Shown one piece after another: positions 50,884-59,145 of a DNA stretch of 64,000 bases. Source of the DNA: Planctomycetota bacterium (GTDB lineage: Bacteria > Planctomycetota > PUPC01 > DSUN01); NCBI GenBank assembly GCA_035384565.1, contig DAOOIT010000001.1, forward strand, positions 124,001 to 188,000, written 5' to 3'. Each line of letters opens with the position of its first letter. Position 1 is the first letter of the stretch. The notes below the pieces were generated by a model. The model was not told the origin of the DNA, did no database searches, and saw only the letters and a program-made list of their open reading frames with translations. The position numbers were made by a program, and so were the translations under genes.

Positions 50884-51831
50884 TCACTGGCCCATCGTGT
50901 CCTGCTCCCAGGCGGCGCCGCCGACGTAGACGTTGCCGAGGCCCGTGGCGTAGAGCACCTTGCTGTTCGCCAGCAGGGTGGTGCCGTCCACGTGATAGTA
51001 GCAGGAGAGGACAGGGACGCGTTGTCCCCAGGCCCTCAGGTTCCAGCTTTGTTTGCCCAGGATGGTGCGCTGCTTGATCTCGTACCAGGAGACGACGTCG
51101 TCGTGATTGAAGTCGCAGAACTGGATGAACTCGCCGACGTCGGGAATGGAGGAGCCGACGAACTCGCGCTGGGGGCCCGGCACGCCGGGGGCGCCGTGGT
51201 AGGATTCGTCCCAGCAGTAGAGCCAGTCGCAGGGCTCGGCGTTGAACTCGTAGAGGTAGCTGGCGGGGATGGTGTCCTCCGGCATCTTGGCGTACGTGGC
51301 GCTGCCGGGGTCGAGGAAGCGTTTCGTGGGCGAGGCAGCGGGGTGGGGGTCCACGTCGGCGAAGTAGAACTGGTCAACCACTCGGCTGGAGCTGCCGTAG
51401 CTGGTGAAGAGGTGGTCGGGGCGCCCGCCGCCGTCGCCGGTCGAGCCGTCGCTGGGGCAGAAGAGCACCGAGCCGTTCTGGTGCATGAAGTCGCGGCAGT
51501 CGGCCGTGCTGAAGCCGCTGTGGAGGGGCTTGCGGCCGGCGCGGTCGCGCACGTCCTCGAGGTAGCCGTTGTAGAGGAGCTGGGTGAGCCAGCAGGGCCA
51601 GTGGTAGTTTTCGCCGTCGTTGATGATATAGCGCTGGGTCGCCTTGTAGAGGTCGGACATCTGGCCCATGCAGCGGGTGCGGCGGCCTTGCTCGCGCGAC
51701 TTGTAGACGGCGGGCAGGAGCATGCCGGCCAGGATGCTGATGACGGCGATGACGACGAGCATCTCGATGAGGGTGAAGGCGGCGCGGCCGCGGGCCGGCC
51801 GGGGGGCAGGGGAGGGCATTCGTGCGCTCAT
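50884..51831 (-). CDS. Type II prepilin-like protein
   Basis: 315 residues from the ATG at 51831 (AAGGAG 7 bases upstream). The prepilin signal is clear: a basic leader then 'AAFTLIEMLVVIAVISILAGMLLPAV', cut after Ala/Gly before Phe with Glu5 of the mature chain. The following 'ARE..RRTRCMGQMSDLYKATQRYI' type helix and the Cys/aromatic-rich globular part with a 'CPSDG' turn recall the DUF1559/H-X9-DG prepilins that are greatly expanded in Planctomycetes and Lentisphaerae, although the family's end motif is not obvious. Its ATG overlaps the stop of the TPR gene by four bases. Probably a pilus or pseudopilus subunit. Confidence 0.85.
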   Translation of the reverse strand: MSARMPSPAPRPARGRAAFTLIEMLVVIAVISILAGMLLPAVYKSREQGRRTRCMGQMSDLYKATQRYIINDGENYHWPCWLTQLLYNGYLEDVRDRAGRKPLHSGFSTADCRDFMHQNGSVLFCPSDGSTGDGGGRPDHLFTSYGSSSRVVDQFYFADVDPHPAASPTKRFLDPGSATYAKMPEDTIPASYLYEFNAEPCDWLYCWDESYHGAPGVPGPQREFVGSSIPDVGEFIQFCDFNHDDVVSWYEIKQRTILGKQSWNLRAWGQRVPVLSCYYHVDGTTLLANSKVLYATGLGNVYVGGAAWEQDTMGQ

Positions 51832-53033
51832 GGTGCAGCTCCTTCGTGGTGACGGCCGGCGCCGGGGTCGCGCACCGGCGTGCGCGGCGCAGGGCCGTCG
51901 GCCAGAATCCGTGCCGCGAGGGCTCGCGGCCAGTCGTTGCCCCTGGACAGCGTCACACAACGCTGGTACCAGGCTCGCGCCCGGTCGGGCGCCCCCGCCA
52001 ACTCCTGCTCGACGGCGAGGAAGTACGCCACGTCGTTGGCGAACTCGTCGTCGGGCAGCTTGGCCCGCCCGGTGCTGGGGGCCTGGCCCAGCAGGCGGGC
52101 GGCGATGGCCAGCAGATCGGCGTAGCCGGGCTCGTTGAACTCCTCGAGCACGCGGCGCCAGGCGGCCTGCGCGTCGGCGGTCTTGCCCGCCACGCGAAAG
52201 GCGTCGCCCATCCACAGGTGCGCCCAGATCACCTGGGCGAGCTGGCCGGGGTAGTCGGCCTCGACGCCGCGATAGGCCTCGACCGCTTCGGCGAGCCGCC
52301 CGCGCAGGCGCTGGACCTCGGCGATGCCGAGCTGGGCCCAGGCGCAGGCGTTCTTGGCGTCGGGGAAGTCCTCCTGCACTTTGCGGTAGGCGGCGATGGC
52401 CTCGTCGTCGCGGCCGGCCGCGGCGTAGAGGTCGCCGATCTCTTTCGCCGCGAAGGCGCTGCGCTCGATCTGCCGCAGATAGGTGCTGATGGCGATGGCC
52501 TTGCGCAGCGCCGGGATGCTGGCCAGGGGGTCGCTGGCGCGCTTCTCGGCAGCCTGCGCGTAGCAGGCTTCGCAGATGCTGTGGACCACCGACACGTCGA
52601 GGTCGCTGAGGAACCGCACGATCGCCTGGGTGCCCGTGCCCGCGTCGGCCACGTTGAACGCCTCGTCGAGCTGCTTGTAGAGCACCTCGAGGCGGTGGGT
52701 GGGAAACTTGGCGATCTCGTCGGGGAAGCGGCGCCGGGCCTCCAGCTCGGCCTGGCTCGCCGCCGCGGAGTCGCCGAGGGCGCGGTAGCACGCGCCCAGG
52801 CGCAGCAGGGCCTTGGCGGCCAGGGCGGGTTCGGTCGTAGGCGCCGCGGCGATGGCCCGGTACGCCGCGGCCGCCGCGCGCAGGTCCAGCAGGCCGTTCT
52901 CCTGGTACCAGGCCTCCTGGTAGGCGGCGCTGGCCGCGACGCCGGCGTGGCTCGCCTCGCCCTCAGCCGATGGGAGAGCCATCGGGCACGAGGCGAGGAG
53001 GGCCGCGGCAGTCACTGCGAGGAAGGGCACCAC
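51828..53033 (-). CDS. TPR-repeat lipoprotein, first gene of the secretin operon
   Basis: 401 residues, GTG start at 53033 (GAGAGGTG upstream). A lipobox LASC is at Cys16 ('AALLASCPMAL'). The rest is helical TPR: 'AYRAIAAAPTTEPALAAKALLRLGACYRALGDSAAA', 'AAKEIGDLYAAAGRDDEAIAAYRKVQEDFPDA', 'AQLGIAEVQRLRGRLAEAVEAYRGVEADYP'. It may serve as a pilotin-like or assembly lipoprotein for the secretin, as PilF/PilW TPR lipoproteins do in type IV pili; this is inferred from domain and position. Promoter at 53122-53094. It overlaps the prepilin gene (ATGA). Confidence 0.8.
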   Translation of the reverse strand: MVPFLAVTAAALLASCPMALPSAEGEASHAGVAASAAYQEAWYQENGLLDLRAAAAAYRAIAAAPTTEPALAAKALLRLGACYRALGDSAAASQAELEARRRFPDEIAKFPTHRLEVLYKQLDEAFNVADAGTGTQAIVRFLSDLDVSVVHSICEACYAQAAEKRASDPLASIPALRKAIAISTYLRQIERSAFAAKEIGDLYAAAGRDDEAIAAYRKVQEDFPDAKNACAWAQLGIAEVQRLRGRLAEAVEAYRGVEADYPGQLAQVIWAHLWMGDAFRVAGKTADAQAAWRRVLEEFNEPGYADLLAIAARLLGQAPSTGRAKLPDDEFANDVAYFLAVEQELAGAPDRARAWYQRCVTLSRGNDWPRALAARILADGPAPRTPVRDPGAGRHHEGAAP

Positions 53034-53093
53034 ATTTCACCTCTCGGGAGGGCCGGACTCCACCGGCCCCGTTCCGCAAACGGCATCGCCATC

Positions 53094-53122
53094 ATACTAC
53101 TACCGCGCCTACGGCATGTCAA
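53094..53122 (-). promoter_or_regulatory. Promoter of the TPR-prepilin-secretin operon, with shared upstream element
   Basis: On the minus strand: TTGACA (53122-53117), a 17-base spacer and TAGTAT (53099-53094). The 25 bases upstream (53123-53147) are conserved at 55100-55124 before the esterase-like gene, in the same orientation. Confidence 0.7.
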
Positions 53123-53149
53123 CGTGGGGTAACAAATTGTAAGCACTTG

Positions 53150-53392
53150 TAAGCCTGCCTCTTGGGTTGGCGTGCGGCGGCAGCCGGACGCCTGCCAAAC
53201 GCCCCCATGAGGGAGACTCCGGCAGCGGGGCGCGTGCTGCCCCGTCGTTCCGCCTGCGCGAAGTCCCAAGCCTCTTGACACCTGGCGGCAAGGCTCGCGC
53301 GAGGCCCCTCGCGGAACCGTTGCGCTCCCGCGGAATCGCCGCTCGCCCATCCTCGGGCTTCCCTGTCCCACGCGGCTGTTCAGGGCAGGCCC
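53150..53392. other. Gap upstream of the operon promoter; nothing recognised
   Basis: Lies between the shared promoter element and the stop of the esterase-like gene. I see no gene, hairpin or repeat that I can support here. A TTGACA on the plus strand near 53275 has no matching -10 box. Confidence 0.4.
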
Positions 53393-55003
53393 CTAGGGTG
53401 CCCCGGGCGGCATCCGCACGATGACCATGACCGGGTTGGACGTGCGGGTGGTCCCCTGGGCGTCCCTGCCGAGCACGGAGAAGACGTGGTAGCCGGGCGT
53501 CAGGTTCGTGGCGGTGAACTGGGCCGGCGGCGCCGTGATGGTCCCCAGCTTCCTTGCCCCGTCGTAGAACGCCAGCTCTTTCCAATTGGGGAACTTGCGG
53601 GCATCCACGACGATGGGGACATTCGCCCCCGGATCCAGGGCCGGCGTCCCGGGGCCGCAGGGGCCCGGCGAGGTGATGGCGAGCGGGTTGTCGTAGGTGG
53701 CATAGGCCCGATAGATGAAGGCGATGTCCTCGTTCTGGAGCCAGCTCGAGCGGCCGAGATCGCCCTTGAACTCCTTGGCCGGACAGATTCTCGTCAGGCC
53801 GCTCTTCCAGGTGGTGTGATCGGCTATCCAGCCGGCGGCGGGCTCGATGGGGAGGAGCTGGATGGGGCCTTTGGTCACATCCCCGTCTTTGGGATAGCGC
53901 GCACGCACAGCGGCGTCCAACAGCGGCATGCCCAGCACATCCTGCCGGTTTTGGTCATACTCGTGGCCGATGCCCTGCCGTTCCAGCCACGCGTACGTGG
54001 CGCCCTTGGGGCGGTACGGCAGGAACACTTCATCAATCCTGGCCGGCCCGGTGCTGGGATCAACATCTGGGGGAAGAGGGGCGTTGAAATGCTCCAACTC
54101 GCCCGTGATGCAGATCGAGGGGACGCTCAGCACGGCGGGGCTGGGCGGCGAAGCGAGCCTCCTCTTGAAGATGTAGGGGGCGGAGTAGCTCGCGGCCGCG
54201 ATCGTCTTGTCGGGGGCGAAGACCATGAGATAGAAGGCGAACCCGCCGCCCGCGGAGAAGCCGACGCCGACGTACGGCGCGTTGGCCAGTTCAGGATGCT
54301 GGGAGGCGGCGGCGATCACTCGCATACTGTCTTCGAAAGCCTGGAAGATGCCGCGGTGTCTGGCAGAGGGCGTGTCATCGGTCTTCGGCACACTGCGTGG
54401 GGGACCGGCGGTGCTGGTGCATCCGACGAGTGCGAAGCCATGCAGATGCATGAACTGGCGGTAGTACTCGCACGTGGTCCAATCGTTCCGCGAGTCGCCC
54501 CCGGCGTAACACGCATTGACCAAGAGGCCCCGCACCGTTTTCAGCCCCTCGGGGATCACCACGCGGTAGTTTCTGGTCGCGAGGTCGTCGTAGTCGTATA
54601 CCGCATACTTGCGGTCGCCCACAGTCACGGCGGATGAGGTCACGGTGGGCTTGGCTTGTGCGGTCGCTGGCGGTGCGACGGCGGGCGCAGGCGTGGCGGA
54701 GCCATTGGCGGCCGGGGCGATGCTGTCAATGAGGATGCCGTCCACGCCGTTGACCGTGCCCCGTGTGCCCTTGACCACGTACGTGCCGGTGTCGCCCTGG
54801 GAGAACCTGGCCAGCAGGTCGGGCACGTCGGCGGCGGCCTTGTCGGAGGCTTTGAGCTCATAGCGCTTGCCGTCCACGACGAGCAGGGGCCGCTTGTAGG
54901 TGCCCGTTCTCGCCGCGGTGCCTGTGAAGGTCTCGCTCTGGGCGGCGAAGGCCGCGGCCGCCAGACACGTCAGCGCCATGGCCATCAGAATGCTCTTGCA
55001 CAA
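53393..55003 (-). CDS. Exported alpha/beta-hydrolase (esterase)-like protein
   Basis: 536 residues from a TTG at 55003, which has GGAG 8 bases upstream and begins the signal peptide MCKSILMAMALTCLAAAAFA; an ATG at 54985 would still give a signal-like start. After a small beta domain (about 25-85, 'GTYVVKGTRGTVNGVDGILIDSI') and an Ala/Pro linker comes an alpha/beta-hydrolase: 'VRGLLVNACYAGGDSR', 'FALVGCTSTA' and the nucleophile elbow 'GVGFSAGGG' (Ser between Phe and Ala). A late 'GIGHEYD' supplies the catalytic His. The C-terminus is an Ig-like domain ('ATNLTPGYHVFSVLGRDAQGTTRTSNPVMV'). Substrate unknown; resembles poly-ester or carbohydrate esterases. Confidence 0.75.
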   Translation of the reverse strand: MCKSILMAMALTCLAAAAFAAQSETFTGTAARTGTYKRPLLVVDGKRYELKASDKAAADVPDLLARFSQGDTGTYVVKGTRGTVNGVDGILIDSIAPAANGSATPAPAVAPPATAQAKPTVTSSAVTVGDRKYAVYDYDDLATRNYRVVIPEGLKTVRGLLVNACYAGGDSRNDWTTCEYYRQFMHLHGFALVGCTSTAGPPRSVPKTDDTPSARHRGIFQAFEDSMRVIAAASQHPELANAPYVGVGFSAGGGFAFYLMVFAPDKTIAAASYSAPYIFKRRLASPPSPAVLSVPSICITGELEHFNAPLPPDVDPSTGPARIDEVFLPYRPKGATYAWLERQGIGHEYDQNRQDVLGMPLLDAAVRARYPKDGDVTKGPIQLLPIEPAAGWIADHTTWKSGLTRICPAKEFKGDLGRSSWLQNEDIAFIYRAYATYDNPLAITSPGPCGPGTPALDPGANVPIVVDARKFPNWKELAFYDGARKLGTITAPPAQFTATNLTPGYHVFSVLGRDAQGTTRTSNPVMVIVRMPPGAP

Positions 55004-55093
55004 AGGAGCGTCTCCGCTTGCGAAGGTGGTGCCGGGCACGGGACGACCCGGGGCGATCGTCACGCACACCATACGGCATTCGTGCCCACGGCA

Positions 55094-55124
55094 TGTCAAC
55101 GCGCGGTAAGAGATTGTAAGAAAC
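55094..55124 (-). promoter_or_regulatory. Promoter-like TTGACA with shared upstream element before the esterase-like gene
   Basis: TTGACA (minus strand 55099-55094) with downstream ATGCCGT and the upstream element as at 53117-53147. The -10 is less certain: TATGGT at 55073-55068 is 20 bases away. Confidence 0.45.
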
Positions 55125-55125
55125 T

Positions 55126-55185
55126 GTCTCAGAACCCACGCGGGCTGCGTTGCCGGCGCCAGCGGGGCGGATGCAAGACGCATCG
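55126..55185. repeat. Second copy of the 39833-39934 repeat (one half)
   Basis: CTGTCTCAGAACCCACGCGG continues into GCTGCGTTGCCGGCGCCAGC and matches the reverse complement of 39875-39934 with few changes. The opposite arm is missing. Confidence 0.65.
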
Positions 55186-55232
55186 CCTCCTCTTCTCTCC
55201 TTGCCTGCGACCAGAACCGGGGGCGCCGCCTG

Positions 55233-55349
55233 CCCATGCTGTATCAACCCTGTGAGGGGGAGAGTGATACAGCATGGGTAGATGGGCGAGAATGGGCGAT
55301 TCTCGCGGCTCCGGCCATACTCGCTCATCTGCGGGATGAGCAAGCATGG
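55233..55349. repeat. Cluster of three hairpins related to the 18-kb doublet
   Basis: CCCATGCTGTATCA (55233-55246) pairs perfectly with 55265-55278. GCGAGAAT (55286-55293) pairs with 55299-55306. CCATACTCGCTCATC (55315-55329) pairs with 55335-55349 with two G-T pairs. The last has the same stem as 18079-18205. The gap 55004-55571 holds these repeats, the promoter element and no gene. Confidence 0.8.
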
Positions 55350-55516
55350 GAGGGGGGATGGCCGGAGGGCGTAAGGCGTTGCGGCATATAGGGTTATGGG
55401 GCGGTGCTCGCCGGCGCTGCCACCCCTGTCCCACGCGCCCCAGGGCGGCGACGTCGGGCTTGCTGAACCCGGAGGAGGCTTCTCTCGCGTGTTTCGGGGG
55501 CGGGTTTCCCGTCCTG

Positions 55517-55545
55517 ATTCGCGCAGATTCGTGTGATTCGCGGTC
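55517..55545. repeat. GATTCGCG-type dispersed repeat, second copy
   Basis: GATTCGCGCAGATTCGTGTG followed by ATTCGCGGT, nearly the same as 10738-10766. Lies 26 bases after the stop of the response-regulator gene, on its 3' side. Confidence 0.55.
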
Positions 55546-55571
55546 GTGTTCTCTCCTCCCGCGGCGCGCGC

Positions 55572-56252
55572 TCAATCCACGAATTTGTAGCCCATGCCGT
55601 GGACGGTGAGGATGTGGGCGGGGTTGTGGGGGTCGTCTTCGAGCTTCTGGCGGAGCTTGACGACGTGGTTGTCTATGGTGCGGGTGGTGGGGTAGAGTTC
55701 GTAGCCCCACACTTCGTCGAGGATGCGGTTGCGGGCGATGGGCTCGCCCTTGTTGGTGACGAGGAGGCGCAGGATGCCGGCCTCGTAGTGGGAGAGCTCG
55801 ACGGGCCGCCCGGCCTTGGTGGCGACCGACTTGCGGAAGTCGATCTTCACGTCGCCGAACTGGTAGGTCTCGATCTGCTGCGGGGGGGCGTGGCGGCGGC
55901 GCAGCACGGCCTTGATGCGGGCGAGGAGCTCGCGGATGCTGAAGGGCTTAGTGATGTAGTCGTCGGCGCCCAGCTCGAGGCCGAGCACGCGGTCCACCTC
56001 CTGGCTCTTGGCGGTGAGCATGATGATCGGGGTGTCCATGCCCTTCTGGCGGAGCTGTTTGCAGACCTCGAAGCCGTTGAGCTTGGGCAGCATGATGTCG
56101 AGCAGGATCAGGTCGGGGCAGGTGCTCATGGCGAGGTCGAGGGCGGCCTGGCCGTCCTTGGCCGTGGTCACCTGGTAGCCCTCGATCTCCAGGTTGTCCT
56201 GGAGGCCCATGAGCAGGTCGGGTTCATCTTCGACGACGAGGATTTTTTCCAT
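55572..56252 (-). CDS. OmpR/PhoB-family response regulator
   Basis: 226 residues from the ATG at 56252 (AGGAG 6 bases upstream; longer in-frame starts lie in short-repeat DNA). The receiver domain has the acidic pair Glu8-Asp9, the phosphorylated Asp52 in 'LILLDIMLP', Thr80 and Lys102 ('YITKPF'). The C-terminal winged helix ('VELSHYEAGILRLLVTNKGEPIARNRILDEVWGY', 'RTIDNHVVKLRQKLE') is the PhoB/OmpR DNA-binding type. It follows the histidine kinase gene by 100 bases on the same strand, so they form a two-component pair. The kinase comes first, the reverse of the usual phoB-phoR order. Target genes unknown. Confidence 0.93.
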   Translation of the reverse strand: MEKILVVEDEPDLLMGLQDNLEIEGYQVTTAKDGQAALDLAMSTCPDLILLDIMLPKLNGFEVCKQLRQKGMDTPIIMLTAKSQEVDRVLGLELGADDYITKPFSIRELLARIKAVLRRRHAPPQQIETYQFGDVKIDFRKSVATKAGRPVELSHYEAGILRLLVTNKGEPIARNRILDEVWGYELYPTTRTIDNHVVKLRQKLEDDPHNPAHILTVHGMGYKFVD

Positions 56253-56281
56253 TGGCAACTCCTGGTCAAACACGGCATCGC

Positions 56282-56360
56282 GGAGGATGAATGGATGGGT
56301 GGATGAATGGATGGATGCGAAGACGCGCTCTGGCAATCGTCCATTCCTCCATTCATCCAG
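56282..56360. repeat. GGAT/GAAT tetranucleotide repeats between kinase and regulator genes
   Basis: GATGAATGGATGGGTGGATG and its extension up to 56319, mirrored by CCATTCCTCCATTCATCCAG (56340-56359), can fold into a long weak hairpin. This could modulate expression of the downstream regulator. Confidence 0.55.
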
Positions 56361-58575
56361 TCTTTCCGTCGGTGAGCGTCTTCCTAATCGGGAGAGTGAT
56401 GGTGAAGGTGGAGCCCTTGCCCTTTTCGCTGGCGACGGCGATGGTGCCGCCGTGCGCCTCGACGGAGTGTTTGACGATGGCGAGGCCGAGGCCGCTGCCG
56501 CGCGTCTCGCGCACGCGGTCGTCGCGCCCGCGGAAGAACTTCTCGAAGACCTTGTCGAGGTCGGCCTTGTCTATGCCGATGCCGTGGTCGGCGACGGCGA
56601 CCTCAAGCGAGCCGTCATCCCCTGAAAACCGCGAATCGTGCGAGTCCGGCGGAGCGGAACCGCCCATTCGCTCGATTCGTTGGACTCGCGGTTTCACCTT
56701 GAGGGCGACGCGAATCCACTTCTCGCCCCCCGAGTACTTCACGGCGTTCGACAGCAGGTTCAGCAGGGCGAGGGCGATGGCGTTGCGGTCGAGCAGGGTT
56801 TCGGGCACCTCGTCCGGGATGTCAGTTTCCACGGTGAAGCCCTGCTTGTCAAGCTCGTAGCTGTAGGCGCGCAGGGTGTCGCGCACCACGTCGGCCAGGT
56901 CGTCGAGGCGCAGGTCGTAGGTCTTGCGCCCGCTCTCGATGCGCGAGAAGTCCAGCACGTTGTTGATCAGGTGCGTGAGGCGCTCGCTCTCGCGCATGAT
57001 GATGCGGTAGTACTCCTGCACCTTCTCGGGGGTCTTGGCGCGGCCCATCTCGAGGGTCTCGGCGAACATGCGGATGAGGGCCAGCGGCGTCTTGAGCTCG
57101 TGCGAGACGTTCGACACGAAGTCGCTCTTGAGCTGCGAGAACTCGAGTTCGCGGGCCGTGCCGCGGAGCATGATGACGACGCCGACGATGATGGCGACGA
57201 TCATCAGGAGGTTCACGGCGGGGAAGAGGAGCACGTTGTAGAAGGCGAGGCGGCGCAGCTCGGCGGGGCGGTGCTCCACGAGGCCCAGGCGCCAGGCGGG
57301 AAAGATGCCGGGGAACGGGGCGGCCGCCGTGGGTTCCCGGCCGCCGTGGCCTGCGACGACGCTGCCCTTGCGGTCGGTGACCACGAAGCCCACGCCCGGC
57401 CCGAAGGGGCTGACGCGGAGCGCCCCGGGCAGCAGCGTGGCGGTCACGTGGGCGAGGTTGATCTTGAGGCCCAGGATGCGCCGCGAGCCGTCGTCGCCCC
57501 CCACGGCCGTGTAGGCCAGCAGGTAGGGCTGGTCGGCGAACTCCTCGTCCCACAGGTGGCGGAACCCCTCTTCGCCCAGGCGCAGCGTGGGGGCCTGGAG
57601 CTCGAGGCGCGGGAGCACGACGCGCCGCACGTAGGCGAGAAAGTGGGCCCGGCTGCTGCGCTGCTTCTCCTCGTCGCGCAGGGCCGCGTAGCGGCGCGGC
57701 TCGGGCGCTGGCACGCCGGGGCCGGCCAGCAGCGGCTCGAGGTCGGCCTGCACGCGCCGCTTGAAGTAGGCGACGCGGTCGGGGTCCGCCAGGCGGGTGC
57801 GCTCGCGCACCAGGTCGGCGTAGAGGTCGAGGTAGGCGCCGATGGCCTCCTGGGTGCGGCCCAGCCTGGCCAGGGCCACCGCGATCTGGTAGCGGGCCAG
57901 CACGGCGAGCGAGGGGCTGAGCACGGCCACGTTTTCCGTGGTGAGCAGGCGGCGATGCTCGGCGATGGCCTCGTCGAGCTTGCCCGTGCGCAGGAGCAGG
58001 ACGGCGATGGCCTGCGTGGCGCGGATGCGCGCGGCGGGCGACAGCGAGCGCTCGCGGTAGCGGCGCAGGCTGGCCACCTGGGCGGCGGGGTCGGGCGGCG
58101 CGGCCTCGCCGTCGGGCGGCGCCGCGGCGGCGAGGGGCGGGAGGGGCTCGGTCCACAGAAAGGTCTCGGGCAGGGGGGGCGCGGCCTCGGGCTCGTCGGG
58201 GTAGAGCATGGCGCCGCGCTGCTCGAGGGCCACGCGGCGGTCGAGCAGCCGACGCTCGTCCAGCAGGAAGACCTCCTCCACCAGCTCGGTCTCGCGGCGC
58301 GCGCGCTCGAGCGCCGGCGCGATCTGGCGGGGTTCGAGGCGGTCGGCGGCCTGGCGCAGGCGCTTCTCAGCCGCGGCCACCAGGGCCTCGATCTCCTCGG
58401 CCCGAGAGCGCGCGGCCATGGCATATTGTTCGGCCAACGACTGCTCGAGCTGGCGCTTGAGGTCCAGCGTCAGCTTCAGCCCCACCAGCGTGAGCACGAG
58501 GCTGGGCAGGATGATCGCCAGCACGGCGATGGTCACGATGCGGCGAATCGAGATGTGGGAGGTGTAACGCGGCAT
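56353..58575 (-). CDS. Membrane sensor histidine kinase with TPR-like sensor and repeat insertion in the ATPase domain
   Basis: 740 residues. Helix 1 at about 12-34, a large extracytoplasmic sensor (about 40-440) including TPR-like segments ('RYQIAVALARLGRTQEAIGAYLDLY'), helix 2 at about 447-470, then the dimerisation helix with H492 in 'SNVSHELKTPLALIRMF'. The ATPase domain has the N-box 'NLLSNAVKYS', G1 'VADHGIGI', F-box 'FEKFFRG' and G2 'GSGLGLAIVKHSVEAHGG'. Between the N- and G1-boxes about 27 extra residues (about 625-651, 'VQRIERMGGSAPPDSHDSRF') are encoded by a palindromic repeat. PhoR/VicK-like. It lies 39 bases after a pseudopilin gene, so it may respond to envelope or pilus state. 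Confidence 0.9.
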   Translation of the reverse strand: MPRYTSHISIRRIVTIAVLAIILPSLVLTLVGLKLTLDLKRQLEQSLAEQYAMAARSRAEEIEALVAAAEKRLRQAADRLEPRQIAPALERARRETELVEEVFLLDERRLLDRRVALEQRGAMLYPDEPEAAPPLPETFLWTEPLPPLAAAAPPDGEAAPPDPAAQVASLRRYRERSLSPAARIRATQAIAVLLLRTGKLDEAIAEHRRLLTTENVAVLSPSLAVLARYQIAVALARLGRTQEAIGAYLDLYADLVRERTRLADPDRVAYFKRRVQADLEPLLAGPGVPAPEPRRYAALRDEEKQRSSRAHFLAYVRRVVLPRLELQAPTLRLGEEGFRHLWDEEFADQPYLLAYTAVGGDDGSRRILGLKINLAHVTATLLPGALRVSPFGPGVGFVVTDRKGSVVAGHGGREPTAAAPFPGIFPAWRLGLVEHRPAELRRLAFYNVLLFPAVNLLMIVAIIVGVVIMLRGTARELEFSQLKSDFVSNVSHELKTPLALIRMFAETLEMGRAKTPEKVQEYYRIIMRESERLTHLINNVLDFSRIESGRKTYDLRLDDLADVVRDTLRAYSYELDKQGFTVETDIPDEVPETLLDRNAIALALLNLLSNAVKYSGGEKWIRVALKVKPRVQRIERMGGSAPPDSHDSRFSGDDGSLEVAVADHGIGIDKADLDKVFEKFFRGRDDRVRETRGSGLGLAIVKHSVEAHGGTIAVASEKGKGSTFTITLPIRKTLTDGKTG
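56625..56702. repeat. Palindromic GATTCG-type repeat embedded in the histidine kinase gene
   Basis: AAACCGCGA (56626-56634) pairs with TCGCGGTTT (56686-56694). The right part, ATTCGCTCGATTCGTTGGAC followed by TCGCGGTTT, resembles 10737-10768 and 55517-55545. It encodes about 26 residues in frame. Confidence 0.65.
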
Positions 58576-58614
58576 CGGGCCACTCGGCAGTGGGCAGTCG
58601 GCAGTCAGCAGCCG

Positions 58615-59064
58615 TCAGAAGCTCTTGCGCTGGAGCACGGTCTCATACGTCTCGGAGTTCCTGGCCTCGGCCGGCTCGTTGGGGTCGCCCCAGCGGATGA
58701 GCAGGGTCACCCGATAGTAGCTCGTGCCGCCGTAGAGCGGGGCGAACGTGGCCGTGTACGTGAAGCCGGGGAAATCCGGGTGCGTGGCGTCCGAGGGGGG
58801 CGCGACCGTGGGGTCGCGGGGGTCCTTCGGGTCGGCGTACTGCTTGAGGCCGGCCTGGAGCTGGTTGGCCACGGCCTCGGCCAGAAGGGCCGCGCGGCTG
58901 CGGTCCAGCGCCCGCTTGTGCGAGCGCATGCCCATGGCGAACAGGAAGAGCACCGAGGTGATGCTGATGGCGAGAATGCCGATGGCCAGCAGGATCTCGA
59001 TGATGGTGAAGCCGCCGCGAGGGCGGAGTGCGGAGTGCGGAGTGCGGAATTCAGGACCCATCAT
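58615..59064 (-). CDS. Type II secretion-like minor pseudopilin (GspI/PilV type)
   Basis: 149 residues. Prepilin signal 'RPRGGFTIIEILLAIGILAIS' (cut after Gly before Phe, Glu5 of the mature protein), then a helix and a small beta domain. Size and single-domain form suit GspI or PilV-type minor pilins. The leader before the cut site contains 'TPHSALRPRG', encoded by a tandem GGAGTGC repeat (59022-59047) shared with the leader of the next pseudopilin upstream. ATG at 59064 or 59061; no strong ribosome site. It lies 39 bases before the histidine kinase gene. Confidence 0.8.
   Translation of the reverse strand: MMGPEFRTPHSALRPRGGFTIIEILLAIGILAISITSVLFLFAMGMRSHKRALDRSRAALLAEAVANQLQAGLKQYADPKDPRDPTVAPPSDATHPDFPGFTYTATFAPLYGGTSYYRVTLLIRWGDPNEPAEARNSETYETVLQRKSF
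59022..59047. repeat. Heptamer repeat (GGAGTGC) encoding the pseudopilin leader
   Basis: Three to four units of GGAGTGC in tandem just before the prepilin cleavage site codons. A matching array is at 60817-60843 in the next pseudopilin gene. Confidence 0.7.
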
Positions 59065-59145
59065 CTGCGCTCATCCGGGAGTTCCGTGGTTTTCCTCTTC
59101 TCAGTCCTCTCCCATCGCATTCCGAAATCTCCAATCCGCGACAGG

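Noticed and set aside
47610..51077. Open frame of 1155 codons on the plus strand opposite the secretin
   Set aside because: Low-complexity Gly/Val/Leu/Arg translation, antisense to an unmistakable secretin and PilM/N gene.
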